A stretch of DNA of 12,154 nucleotides from CBDTYW01 sp965364735 (GTDB lineage Bacteria; Actinomycetota; Nitriliruptoria; Nitriliruptorales; Nitriliruptoraceae). The translations under genes and the position numbers were made by a program. Position 1 is the stretch's first letter; each line of letters opens with the position of its first letter. The notes beneath the pieces are model-generated. The model was not told the origin of the DNA. It saw only the letters and a list, made by a program, of their open reading frames with translations, and did not search any database. The stretch covers positions 1 to 12,154 of the forward strand of contig CBDTYW010000097.1 in the NCBI GenBank assembly GCA_965364735.1. The letters run 5' to 3'. This document shows, one piece after another, positions 1 to 5,487 of this stretch.

Positions 1-42
1 TCAGCCCGGCCGTCAGTACAGCGTCGGCAGCGCGGTCCGACG

Positions 43-60
43 AGCACTCAGTGCTAGTTT
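43..60 (+). promoter_or_regulatory. Inverted repeat overlapping a possible extended -10 upstream of ftsE
   Basis: Positions 43-55 read AGCACT-C-AGTGCT, a perfect 6+1+6 inverted repeat. It is followed at once by TGC-TAGTTT (52-60), which fits an extended -10 element of the actinobacterial TAnnnT type. Transcription would begin near 67, leaving a leader of about 27 bases before the ftsE GTG. No convincing -35 is visible. The repeat could be an operator. Read instead as a 5-bp stem with a TCA loop followed by AGTTTT, it could be a weak terminator for an upstream gene outside the window. I cannot choose between these from sequence alone. Confidence 0.25.
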
Positions 61-93
61 TCTCTCGCAACCGTCCGTCTCGAGCGCCGCACC

Positions 94-792
94 GTGATCA
101 CCCTGACCAACGTCTCCAAGCACTACAAGCGTGGTGAGCGCGGAGAGATCCGTGCGCTCGACGGTGTCTCGCTCGAGGTCGACAAGGGCGAGTTCGTGTT
201 CATCGTCGGGCCCTCCGGCTCGGGGAAGTCCACGCTCATGCGCGTGCTCACCCGAGAGCAGCTGCCCGACGAGGGCGAGGTCTTCGTCGCCGGCAAGAAC
301 CTCCGTGAGCTGAAGTCCTGGAAGGTGCCGACGCTGCGCCGCCAGATCGGCTACGTGTTCCAGGACTTCAAGCTCCTGCCGAACAAGTCGGTCTGGGAGA
401 ACGTCGCGTTCGCGCTCGAGGTCATCGGCGTGAACCGCAGCGTCATCTCCGAGCGAGTCCCCGAAGTCCTCGAGCTCGTCGGGCTCGAGGACAAGCACGA
501 CTCCCTGCCCCACGAGCTCTCCGGCGGACAGCAGCAGCGGGTCTCCATCGCGCGAGCCTTCGTCAACAGCCCCCGGATCCTGCTCTGCGACGAGCCGACC
601 GGGAACCTGGACCCGCAGACCTCGTTGGGCATCATGAAGCTGCTCGACCGGATCAACCGTCGGGGCACCACGGTCGTCATGGCCACCCACGACCAGCAGA
701 TCGTCGACTCGATGCGCCGTCGCGTGGTCGAGCTCGAGAACGGCAAGATCGTCCGAGACCAGTCCCGCGGCGTCTACGGCTACGGCGGCTGA
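94..792 (+). CDS. ftsE: Cell division ATP-binding protein FtsE
   Basis: This is the 232-residue cytoplasmic ATPase of the FtsEX complex, an ABC-type machine at the division septum. It works by controlling peptidoglycan hydrolases rather than by transport. All ABC motifs are present: Walker A GPSGSGKST (39-47), Q-loop Q90 in VFQDFKLL, signature LSGGQQQR (142-149), Walker B RILLCDEPTGNLD (161-173) and switch His199 in ATHD. The C-terminal RGVYGYGG resembles actinobacterial FtsE ends. The GTG at 94 is the only conventional start downstream of the in-frame TAG at 55-57, and it gives the family's usual MITLTNVSKHYK opening. No strong ribosome-binding site precedes it. ftsX follows 28 bases after the stop, so the two genes are almost certainly co-transcribed. 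The family assignment is firm; activity is inferred from intact motifs. Confidence 0.97.
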   Translation: MITLTNVSKHYKRGERGEIRALDGVSLEVDKGEFVFIVGPSGSGKSTLMRVLTREQLPDEGEVFVAGKNLRELKSWKVPTLRRQIGYVFQDFKLLPNKSVWENVAFALEVIGVNRSVISERVPEVLELVGLEDKHDSLPHELSGGQQQRVSIARAFVNSPRILLCDEPTGNLDPQTSLGIMKLLDRINRRGTTVVMATHDQQIVDSMRRRVVELENGKIVRDQSRGVYGYGG

Positions 793-820
793 CGCTGCTG
801 AGCAAACGAGAGGACCGTTG

Positions 821-1723
821 ATGCCACCGCGTTGGCGATACGTACTTGCGGAGTCGTTCACCGGCTTGGTGCGCAACCCCCTGGTCACCCTTGCCCTCGT
901 GCTGTCGGCCGCGGTCTCGCTGTCGTTGCTCGGCGGGACGTTGCTGCTCCAGCGCGAGGTCCGGCTCATCTCCGGTGAGATCCAGGACAACATCGAGATC
1001 TCGATCTTCCTGTGCGACGGGCGCAAGTGCCCCGACATCACGGATGAGCAGCTGAACTCGATCGACCAGGCGCTCGGCGAGGACCCGCTGGTCCTCGACC
1101 ACCGCTACGAGTCGAAGCAGCAGGCGTACGAGAACTTCATCGAGATCTTCGCGGAGTCGCCGGACCTCATCGACTCGGTCACCGTCGACGCCGTGCCCGC
1201 GTCGTTCCGGGTCACGCTGAAGGACCCGGAGCAATACCGCGCCATCACCGACCGGTTCTCGACCCAGCCCGGGGTCGAGGAGGTCGTCGACGGGAACTAC
1301 CTCGAGCCGCTCTTCGACGTCATCGGCGGCATCCAGCTGGTCGCGCTCATCATCACGCTCGTGCAGATCACCGTCACCGTGCTGCTGACCTCGATCATCA
1401 TCCGGCTGTCCATGTTCGCGCGTCGCGAGGCCATCTCGATCATGCGCCTCGTCGGCGCGTCGAACTGGTACGTCCGCACCCCCTTCCTGCTCGAAGGCGT
1501 CATTGCCGGCCTCGTCGGGGGCGCGCTCGCCTTGGGCATGCTGGTGTCGTTGATGGCGCTCGGCAGATCGTGGCTGCTCCAGAACTTCTCGCTCTTCCCC
1601 CTCGTCAACCTCGATGACGCGCTGGCCGTGGGGCTGCAGGTCCTGCCCGTCGGCGTCGCCATCGTCGTCCTCGCGTCCCTCATCTCGCTGCTCGTCCAGG
1701 AACACGCTGACCCCGGCCGCTGA
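821..1723 (+). CDS. ftsX: Cell division membrane protein FtsX
   Basis: This 300-residue integral membrane partner of FtsE carries the ATPase signal across the membrane to an extracytoplasmic cell-wall hydrolase. It has the FtsX layout. A first membrane segment lies at about 21-43. A large extracytoplasmic domain at about 45-168 carries a close cysteine pair (C65, C70) that could form a disulfide. Three more membrane segments follow at about 169-196, 222-247 and 267-292. The cytoplasmic loop RREAISIMRLVGAS (201-214) is the conserved FtsX element next to the coupling region. ATG 821 is preferred over the adjacent in-frame TTG at 818 because GAGAGGA lies about 6 bases upstream of the ATG. The gene lies between ftsE and an M23 peptidase, the expected functional neighbourhood. 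Confidence 0.96.
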   Translation: MPPRWRYVLAESFTGLVRNPLVTLALVLSAAVSLSLLGGTLLLQREVRLISGEIQDNIEISIFLCDGRKCPDITDEQLNSIDQALGEDPLVLDHRYESKQQAYENFIEIFAESPDLIDSVTVDAVPASFRVTLKDPEQYRAITDRFSTQPGVEEVVDGNYLEPLFDVIGGIQLVALIITLVQITVTVLLTSIIIRLSMFARREAISIMRLVGASNWYVRTPFLLEGVIAGLVGGALALGMLVSLMALGRSWLLQNFSLFPLVNLDDALAVGLQVLPVGVAIVVLASLISLLVQEHADPGR

Positions 1724-1765
1724 TCCGCCGGTTCCCGTCCACCCTCGACCATCCAGGTTCCCACC

Positions 1766-2986
1766 ATGGCCACTCCCACCCATCTGCGCCGTCGCGCCCG
1801 GCTCGCTGCAGCCGGCGCGCTCGTGGCATCGCTGGCCGTCAGCTCGGTGGCCATGGGACAGGAAGCTGACATCAAGGAGCGGCTGGAGGACACGCGCGAG
1901 GATCTGCGCGACGCGAAGTCGCTCCTCGAAGACCTCAACACCGGCGTCGCCCGTGCCAGCGAGGTCGTCGAGCTGCTGGACCGCAAGCTCGCGAACTCCC
2001 GAGACCTCGTCGCGGTCGACCAGGTCGCCGCGGAGGCCGCCCTCGCCATGCAGGCTGACGCCCTCAAGGCTGCACGTGTCGCCAACGCCAAGCTGATCGG
2101 CGCGATCGCGGACCGCGACGCGACCCTCGCCGAGCTGGCCCTGCGAACCCGGGTGCTCGACGACCGGGTCCGCGAGACGTACAAGCGTGGCGTCGCCCGT
2201 CACGCTCTGCCGTACCTGAACGTGACCGACACGCGCGACGTCGTCCGCGTGCAGCAGGTCATCGACCGGGTCGTCGGGACCGAGTCCGAGGTCCTCGCCG
2301 ACATCATCCGCCTCCAGACCGTCCTCGAGGCGAAGCAGGCCTCCGCCGAAGCCTTGACCGTCGAGGCCGCGGCCGCGAAGAACCTCGCCGACCTCGCCGC
2401 GGCCGACGCCGTGCGCGCAGCCGAGCGTGCTGAGCGGACCTTCGCGCAGGTTGCCGTCGACCAGTCACAGCGCGAGAGCGTGCTCGACAGGCTCGAGAGC
2501 GACCAGGCGTCGCACCTCCAGCTCGTCGCCGACCTCGAGGCGGAGTCGACGAAGCTCGCCAAGGAGCTCGCCGCGTCACAGTGGCGCGCTGGCGCCCCGG
2601 GGCCCGGACAGCTCGTCTGGCCGGTGGACGGTCGCCCCGGCAGCCAGTTCGGCTACCGGACTCACCCCATCTTCCGGACGCGTCGCCTCCACACCGGCGT
2701 CGACATCGGCGCGGGAACCGGCACGACGATCGTCGCTGCCGCTGAGGGCAAGGTCATCAGCTCGGGCTGGCGAGGCGGCTACGGCCAGGCCGTCGTGATC
2801 GACCACGGTGGCGGGCTCTCGACGCTCTACGCCCACCAGTCGCGGCTGATCGCACGTGCCGGACAGATCGTCTCGGCAGGCCAGAAGATCGGTGAGGTCG
2901 GCTCGACCGGCTACTCGACCGGCCCGCACCTGCACTTCGAGGTGCGCGTCAACGGTGAGCCCCGTGACCCGATGAAGTGGTACTGA
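1766..2986 (+). CDS. Secreted coiled-coil M23 (LytM) peptidoglycan endopeptidase, EnvC/RipC-like
   Basis: This 406-residue exported protein probably cleaves peptide cross-links in septal peptidoglycan. A signal peptide occupies about 1-32: RRRAR, a hydrophobic core, then SSVAMGQEA. Long Ala/Glu/Arg-rich helices at about 33-140 and 165-270 look like coiled coils. A LytM domain follows at about 281-406. The M23 zinc-site residues are present: H309 and D313 in HTGVD, H357 in YAHQS, and H388/H390 in the HLH motif. The site therefore looks catalytically complete, unlike the degenerate LytM domain of E. coli EnvC. The order signal-coiled coil-LytM directly after ftsEX matches the EnvC and mycobacterial RipC theme, in which FtsX contacts the hydrolase coiled coil. 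That partnership is inferred from context. The ATG at 1766 has only a weak AGG-type site upstream, but it gives a proper signal peptide. Confidence 0.93.
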   Translation: MATPTHLRRRARLAAAGALVASLAVSSVAMGQEADIKERLEDTREDLRDAKSLLEDLNTGVARASEVVELLDRKLANSRDLVAVDQVAAEAALAMQADALKAARVANAKLIGAIADRDATLAELALRTRVLDDRVRETYKRGVARHALPYLNVTDTRDVVRVQQVIDRVVGTESEVLADIIRLQTVLEAKQASAEALTVEAAAAKNLADLAAADAVRAAERAERTFAQVAVDQSQRESVLDRLESDQASHLQLVADLEAESTKLAKELAASQWRAGAPGPGQLVWPVDGRPGSQFGYRTHPIFRTRRLHTGVDIGAGTGTTIVAAAEGKVISSGWRGGYGQAVVIDHGGGLSTLYAHQSRLIARAGQIVSAGQKIGEVGSTGYSTGPHLHFEVRVNGEPRDPMKWY

Positions 2987-3016
2987 CGCTCGTCGACTGA
3001 CCGTTACGCTGCCCGC
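2983..3016 (+). promoter_or_regulatory. Candidate leaderless promoter of smpB
   Basis: CTGACG (2983-2988, four of six bases matching TTGACA) and TACGCT (3005-3010, TAnnnT type) are 16 bases apart. Six bases separate the -10 from the smpB ATG at 3017. This places the expected first transcribed base on the A of the start codon. No Shine-Dalgarno sequence precedes that ATG, which supports a leaderless transcript. Leaderless mRNAs are common in actinobacteria. The call rests on spacing and motif match only. Confidence 0.35.
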
Positions 3017-3502
3017 ATGGCGAAGAAGAAGAAGCCCCCGTCCAAGGACGGCACCAAGCTCGCGGTCCAGAACCGACGGGCTCGCTTCGACTACTTCATC
3101 GACGAGAAGTTCGAGGCCGGCATCATGCTCGTCGGCACCGAGGTGAAGTCGTTGCGCGGTGGGCTCGGGAGCCTCCTCGAGGCCTGGGTGCGCATCGACG
3201 CCAAGGACGAGGTGTGGCTCATGCAGTGCCACATCCCCGAGTACACCTACGGCGGCTACACGAACCACAAGCCGACGCGTGAGCGGAAGCTGCTGCTCAA
3301 CAAGTCCGAGATCATCAAGATCCGCCGGGCTGTCGCCGAGCAGGGCGTGACGCTCGTGCCAACGCGCATCTACTTCAAGCACGGCCGGGCCAAGCTCGAG
3401 TTCGGCATCGGTCGCGGCAAGAAGAACTACGACAAGCGTGCGGACCTGAAGGAGAAGCAGGCCAAGCGCGACGTCGACCGAGCGTTGAAGAACCGCGGCT
3501 GA
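3017..3502 (+). CDS. smpB: SsrA-binding protein SmpB
   Basis: This 161-residue protein binds the tRNA-like domain of tmRNA, delivers it to stalled ribosomes and occupies the empty decoding site during trans-translation. Family landmarks are clear. NRRARFDYFIDEKFEAGI (about 19-36) leads into GTEVKSLRGG. HIPEYTYGGYTNHKPTRERKLLL covers the conserved HI-Y and N-H-P/R-x-RKLLL region. The GRAKLEFGIGRGKKNYDKR segment leads to a basic C-terminal tail (LKEKQAKRDVDRALKNRG) that enters the mRNA channel. The N-terminus MAKKKKPPSK is lysine-rich, as is common. The ATG at 3017 lacks a ribosome-binding site (see the promoter entry). Its RNA partner ssrA lies about 1 kb downstream, with one metallopeptidase gene between them. 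Confidence 0.97.
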   Translation: MAKKKKPPSKDGTKLAVQNRRARFDYFIDEKFEAGIMLVGTEVKSLRGGLGSLLEAWVRIDAKDEVWLMQCHIPEYTYGGYTNHKPTRERKLLLNKSEIIKIRRAVAEQGVTLVPTRIYFKHGRAKLEFGIGRGKKNYDKRADLKEKQAKRDVDRALKNRG

Positions 3503-3517
3503 CCCGAGGCGACCTGC

Positions 3518-4390
3518 ATGAAGTACCAAGAGGGCTACAAGTCCAAGAACGTCATCGACCGTCGCGCGTCGTCGCGCCGGGCCGGTGGTGGCGCTGCCGT
3601 CGCCGGGGCAGGTGGGCTCGGCGTCGTCGGTGTGGTCGTGGCGCTCCTGATGAGCGTGCTCGGTGGCGGCGACATCGACCTCGGGACCGTCCTCGCGGGG
3701 CTCGACACCGGCGGCACCCGCTCCGCGCAGCAGGTCCCGGCCCCCGTCGACGGCCCGGACCCCGAGTCCGACCAGGTCGAGTTCATCTCGTTCGTGCTCG
3801 ACTCCAACCAGGAGTTCTGGGACGGGCTCTTCGCAGATGCGGGGCGCGACTACCAAGCCGCTCAGCTCATCCTCTACCGCGACCAGACGAACAGCGGCTG
3901 CGGAGCTGCGTCGTCGGCCGTCGGCCCGTTCTACTGCCCGGCTGACCAGACCGTCCACGTCGACCTCGGCTTCTTCGAGGAGCTCCGTCGCCGCTTCGGG
4001 GCGCCCGGCGACTTCGCGCAGGCCTACGTCATCGCGCACGAGATCGGCCACCACGTCCAGAACGAGCTCGGCATCTCCGCCCAGATGCGTCAGCTCCAGG
4101 CGCAGAACCCTGGCGAGAAGAACGAGCTGTCGGTCGCGCTGGAGCTGCAGGCTGACTGCTTCGCCGGAGTCTGGGCGAACGCGGTCTTCGAGCAGGGGCT
4201 CCTCGAGCGCGGCGACATCGAGGAAGGCCTCGGCGCTGCCGAGGCGGTCGGCGACGACACCATCCAGGCATCCGCCGGCATGAGCGTCAACCCCGAGAGC
4301 TGGACCCACGGCTCGTCCGACCAGCGACGAGCGTGGTTCACCGAGGGCTACGAGACCGGCGACCCCAGCCGCTGCGACACCTTCGCCTGA
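3518..4390 (+). CDS. YpfJ-family neutral zinc metallopeptidase (Pfam Zn_peptidase type)
   Basis: This 290-residue single-pass membrane protein belongs to the YpfJ family, whose substrate is not well established. The N-terminus MKYQEGYKSKNVIDRR matches the family's short cytoplasmic R-S-x-N-V-x-D-R-R start. A membrane segment lies at about 28-48. After a Pro-rich linker comes the catalytic region: HEIGH (174-178) within IAHEIGHHVQNELG, and ELQADCFAG (209-217), whose Glu is the likely third zinc ligand. The C-terminus THGSSDQRRAWFTEGYETGDPSRCDTF is also typical. Cysteines at 128 and 140, and at 214 and 286, may form disulfides. The start is supported by GAGG about 8 bases upstream. The gene begins 15 bases after the smpB stop, so the two are probably co-transcribed. 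Linkage to trans-translation is positional only; no functional tie is claimed. Confidence 0.92.
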   Translation: MKYQEGYKSKNVIDRRASSRRAGGGAAVAGAGGLGVVGVVVALLMSVLGGGDIDLGTVLAGLDTGGTRSAQQVPAPVDGPDPESDQVEFISFVLDSNQEFWDGLFADAGRDYQAAQLILYRDQTNSGCGAASSAVGPFYCPADQTVHVDLGFFEELRRRFGAPGDFAQAYVIAHEIGHHVQNELGISAQMRQLQAQNPGEKNELSVALELQADCFAGVWANAVFEQGLLERGDIEEGLGAAEAVGDDTIQASAGMSVNPESWTHGSSDQRRAWFTEGYETGDPSRCDTFA

Positions 4391-4398
4391 ACGGCCAG

Positions 4399-4426
4399 TT
4401 GACGGGTTCTCGCGAGTCGGTACCGT
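4399..4426 (+). promoter_or_regulatory. Candidate upstream promoter P1 of ssrA
   Basis: TTGACG (4399-4404) and TACCGT (4421-4426) are 16 bases apart, a good match to actinobacterial housekeeping sigma promoters. It starts 8 bases after the stop codon of the metallopeptidase gene. Transcription would begin near 4433 and give a precursor with a leader of about 70 bases before the mature tmRNA end. That leader contains a GCTG-CGAAG...CTTCG...CAGC foldback. Confidence 0.45.
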
Positions 4427-4461
4427 GGGACGGCTGCGAAGCGATGCCTTCGTGAGCAGCG

Positions 4462-4490
4462 TTGACAACTGAAGAGATGCCCACAAGCAT
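4462..4490 (+). promoter_or_regulatory. Candidate proximal promoter P2 of ssrA
   Basis: A perfect TTGACA -35 (4462-4467) is followed after 17 bases by AAGCAT (4485-4490), a weaker -10 that keeps the A at its second and the T at its last position. Initiation near 4497 would leave about 9 bases to be removed by RNase P at 4506. A consensus -35 in GC-rich DNA just ahead of a highly expressed RNA gene is persuasive. Confidence 0.55.
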
Positions 4491-4505
4491 TCTTCACCCC
4501 TTCAC

Positions 4506-4864
4506 GGGGCTGACTTGGTTTCGACCGTTGTCAGTCCGAGGGCTGGAGTGCGTGCCGAGCGATCCAGTGCACGCTCGTAAATCCTCGCGCTGGAAACACA
4601 CACGCCAACAACGAACTGGCACTGGCTGCTTGACAGCCACGGTCCGCCTCTGACGCCCCGTAGGGGGGTCGGACCGACATCACGGGGAATTTCCAAGTAG
4701 GGAGAGCGTTCCGTCACCGGCGCGCTCCTGAAACTTCAGGTGACTAGGGATCGCGGATCACATTTGGCACCGGAGTGCCGCGCCCGAAACATTTCCGGAA
4801 CCTGCGCACGGAGATCTCCAGTCAGCGGGACAGCGGGACCCGGGTTCGACTCCCGGCAGCTCCA
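4506..4864 (+). ncRNA. ssrA: tmRNA (transfer-messenger RNA, one-piece)
   Basis: This RNA rescues stalled ribosomes together with SmpB and adds a degradation tag to the unfinished protein. The 5' end GGGGCTGACTTGGTTTCGAC (4506-4525) is the standard tmRNA start. The 3' end shows a T-arm CCGGG-TTCGACT-CCCGG (4840-4856) followed by CAGCTCC (4857-4863). This pairs with GGGGCTG as a 7-bp acceptor stem with G3-U at the third pair, the alanyl-tRNA synthetase identity element. CCGTTGTC (4525-4532) pairs with GACAGCGG (4829-4836), giving the expected long H2 helix. The encoded molecule is 359 nt. The bases after A4864 are CTC, so CCA is not encoded and must be added by the nucleotidyltransferase. The tag frame lies at 4589-4633. 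The gene is preceded by two candidate promoters and followed by a hairpin terminator. Confidence 0.96.
4589..4633 (+). other. tmRNA tag-peptide reading frame
   Basis: The frame ending in TGA (4631-4633) reads AGNTHANNELALAA from GCT 4589. The ALAA end is the protease-recognition signature of tmRNA tags. Two alanine codons could be the resume codon. GCT 4589 gives 14 encoded residues. GCC 4604 gives ANNELALAA, close in length and sequence to the E. coli ANDENYALAA core. The GUAAAU element at 4577-4582 lies 7 bases ahead of GCT 4589 and 22 ahead of GCC 4604, which favours GCT. The C-terminal half of the tag is secure; the start is not. Confidence 0.8.
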
Positions 4865-4907
4865 CTCACTCGTCACTTCCTTGCCCACGAGGATTTGGCC
4901 TTCGCTT

Positions 4908-4929
4908 CGCCCCGACTTCGGTCGGGGCG
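4908..4929. terminator. C(UUCG)G hairpin terminator shared by ssrA and the convergent gene
   Basis: CGCCCCGAC (4908-4916), TTCG (4917-4920) and GTCGGGGCG (4921-4929) form a perfect 9-bp GC-rich stem. It is capped by the very stable C(UUCG)G tetraloop. It lies 43 bases after the tmRNA end and 18 bases from the stop of the minus-strand gene at 4948. It can therefore serve both directions. Only short T-rich runs flank it, as is usual in GC-rich bacteria. Confidence 0.8.
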
Positions 4930-4947
4930 CTCTGCGTTGTCCGGCCA

Positions 4948-5250
4948 TCAGACGTCCCGCGAGGGTCCGAAGGCAGCGATGCGGGCGTTCTTGTGGGCCA
5001 GGGCGTCGCTGACGGCGGGGCGGTGGTCGGCCTTGATGACGAGGCCCACGCGAGGTGCGACGGTGGCGACGTGGTCGACGCACTGCTTGATGACCGTCAT
5101 GACCTCGTCCCAGTCGCCCTCGATGTTGGTGAACATCGCGTTGGTCTCGTTCTTCAGGCCCGAGGCGCGGACGATGCGGACGCAGTCGCCGACGAGGTCG
5201 CCGACCGATTCGCCGACACCGGACGGGCTGATGGAGAAGGCGGCGATCAT
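4948..5250 (-). CDS. MTH1187/DUF77-family thiamine-binding-type protein
   Basis: This 100-residue soluble protein belongs to the small ferredoxin-like MTH1187 (DUF77, YkoF-related) family. Members bind thiamine or its pyrimidine precursors as oligomers, and the physiological role is still loosely defined. Recognisable features are the opening beta strand MIAAFSISPSGVGES (1-15), the helix VGDLVGDCVRIVRASG, and the central ETNAMFTNIEGDWDEVM (35-51) that is characteristic of the family. The second half is VIKQCVDHV followed by PRVGLVIKADHRP. The length matches the usual 95-105. ATG at 5250 (complement) is preferred because AGGAG lies 8 bases upstream and the conserved domain begins at residue 1. 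The frame stays open much further upstream, but that is only GC-driven. It stands alone, convergent with ssrA and divergent from the protease gene. No thiamine-pyrophosphate riboswitch is evident. Confidence 0.9.
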   Translation of the reverse strand: MIAAFSISPSGVGESVGDLVGDCVRIVRASGLKNETNAMFTNIEGDWDEVMTVIKQCVDHVATVAPRVGLVIKADHRPAVSDALAHKNARIAAFGPSRDV

Positions 5251-5373
5251 GGGGCGTGCTCCTGCAGGACGAGTGATGTGGTCCCATGCTGCCACGCTGC
5301 TGGTCGCTGCGTCTCGAGGGGGTCTCGTCATGGCTCGCCCGTCCCTGCGACCGGCGGCGGCATCGCGCCTCTG

Positions 5374-5390
5374 GCCGCGATCCTCGCGGC
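5374..5390. promoter_or_regulatory. Perfect inverted repeat in the divergent intergenic region
   Basis: GCCGCGA-TCC-TCGCGGC is a 7-bp perfect inverted repeat within 5251-5487, the gap between the minus-strand thiamine-binding gene and the plus-strand protease gene. A second, weaker foldback, GGAGGG...CCCTCC, lies near 5422-5440. Either may be an operator or a leader hairpin. GC-rich DNA produces such repeats by chance, so the function is uncertain. Otherwise I see no RNA gene and no convincing small gene in this gap. Confidence 0.25.
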
Positions 5391-5487
5391 AGCCATGGCC
5401 ATGCGACGGGCGCGCGACAGGGAGGGATGAGGGCCCTCCGGGGCGAACTGCTCCACGTGTGACCATCCCGTGCCAAGGACCCTCCCG

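Noticed and set aside
43..55. CIRCE (HrcA) operator
   Set aside because: The half-site GCACTC is present, but the 9-base spacer and second half GAGTGC in the required arrangement are missing.
13..1041. Long open frame on the minus strand opposite ftsE and the start of ftsX
   Set aside because: Its composition (Asp/Arg/Val/Leu-rich, no motifs) is that of a GC-rich shadow, and both plus-strand genes beneath it are firmly identified.
677..2203. 508-residue minus-strand open frame opposite ftsX and the M23 gene
   Set aside because: Low-complexity Asp/Arg/Gln/Gly sequence with no recognisable domain. It lies over two confidently assigned genes.
2576..4486. 636-residue minus-strand open frame opposite the LytM domain, smpB and the metallopeptidase
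   Set aside because: Three well-supported plus-strand genes cover it, and the translation shows no family features.
4462..4653. Small plus-strand open frame overlapping the tmRNA
   Set aside because: It lies across the ssrA promoter and 5' domain, and is in a different frame from the tag peptide.
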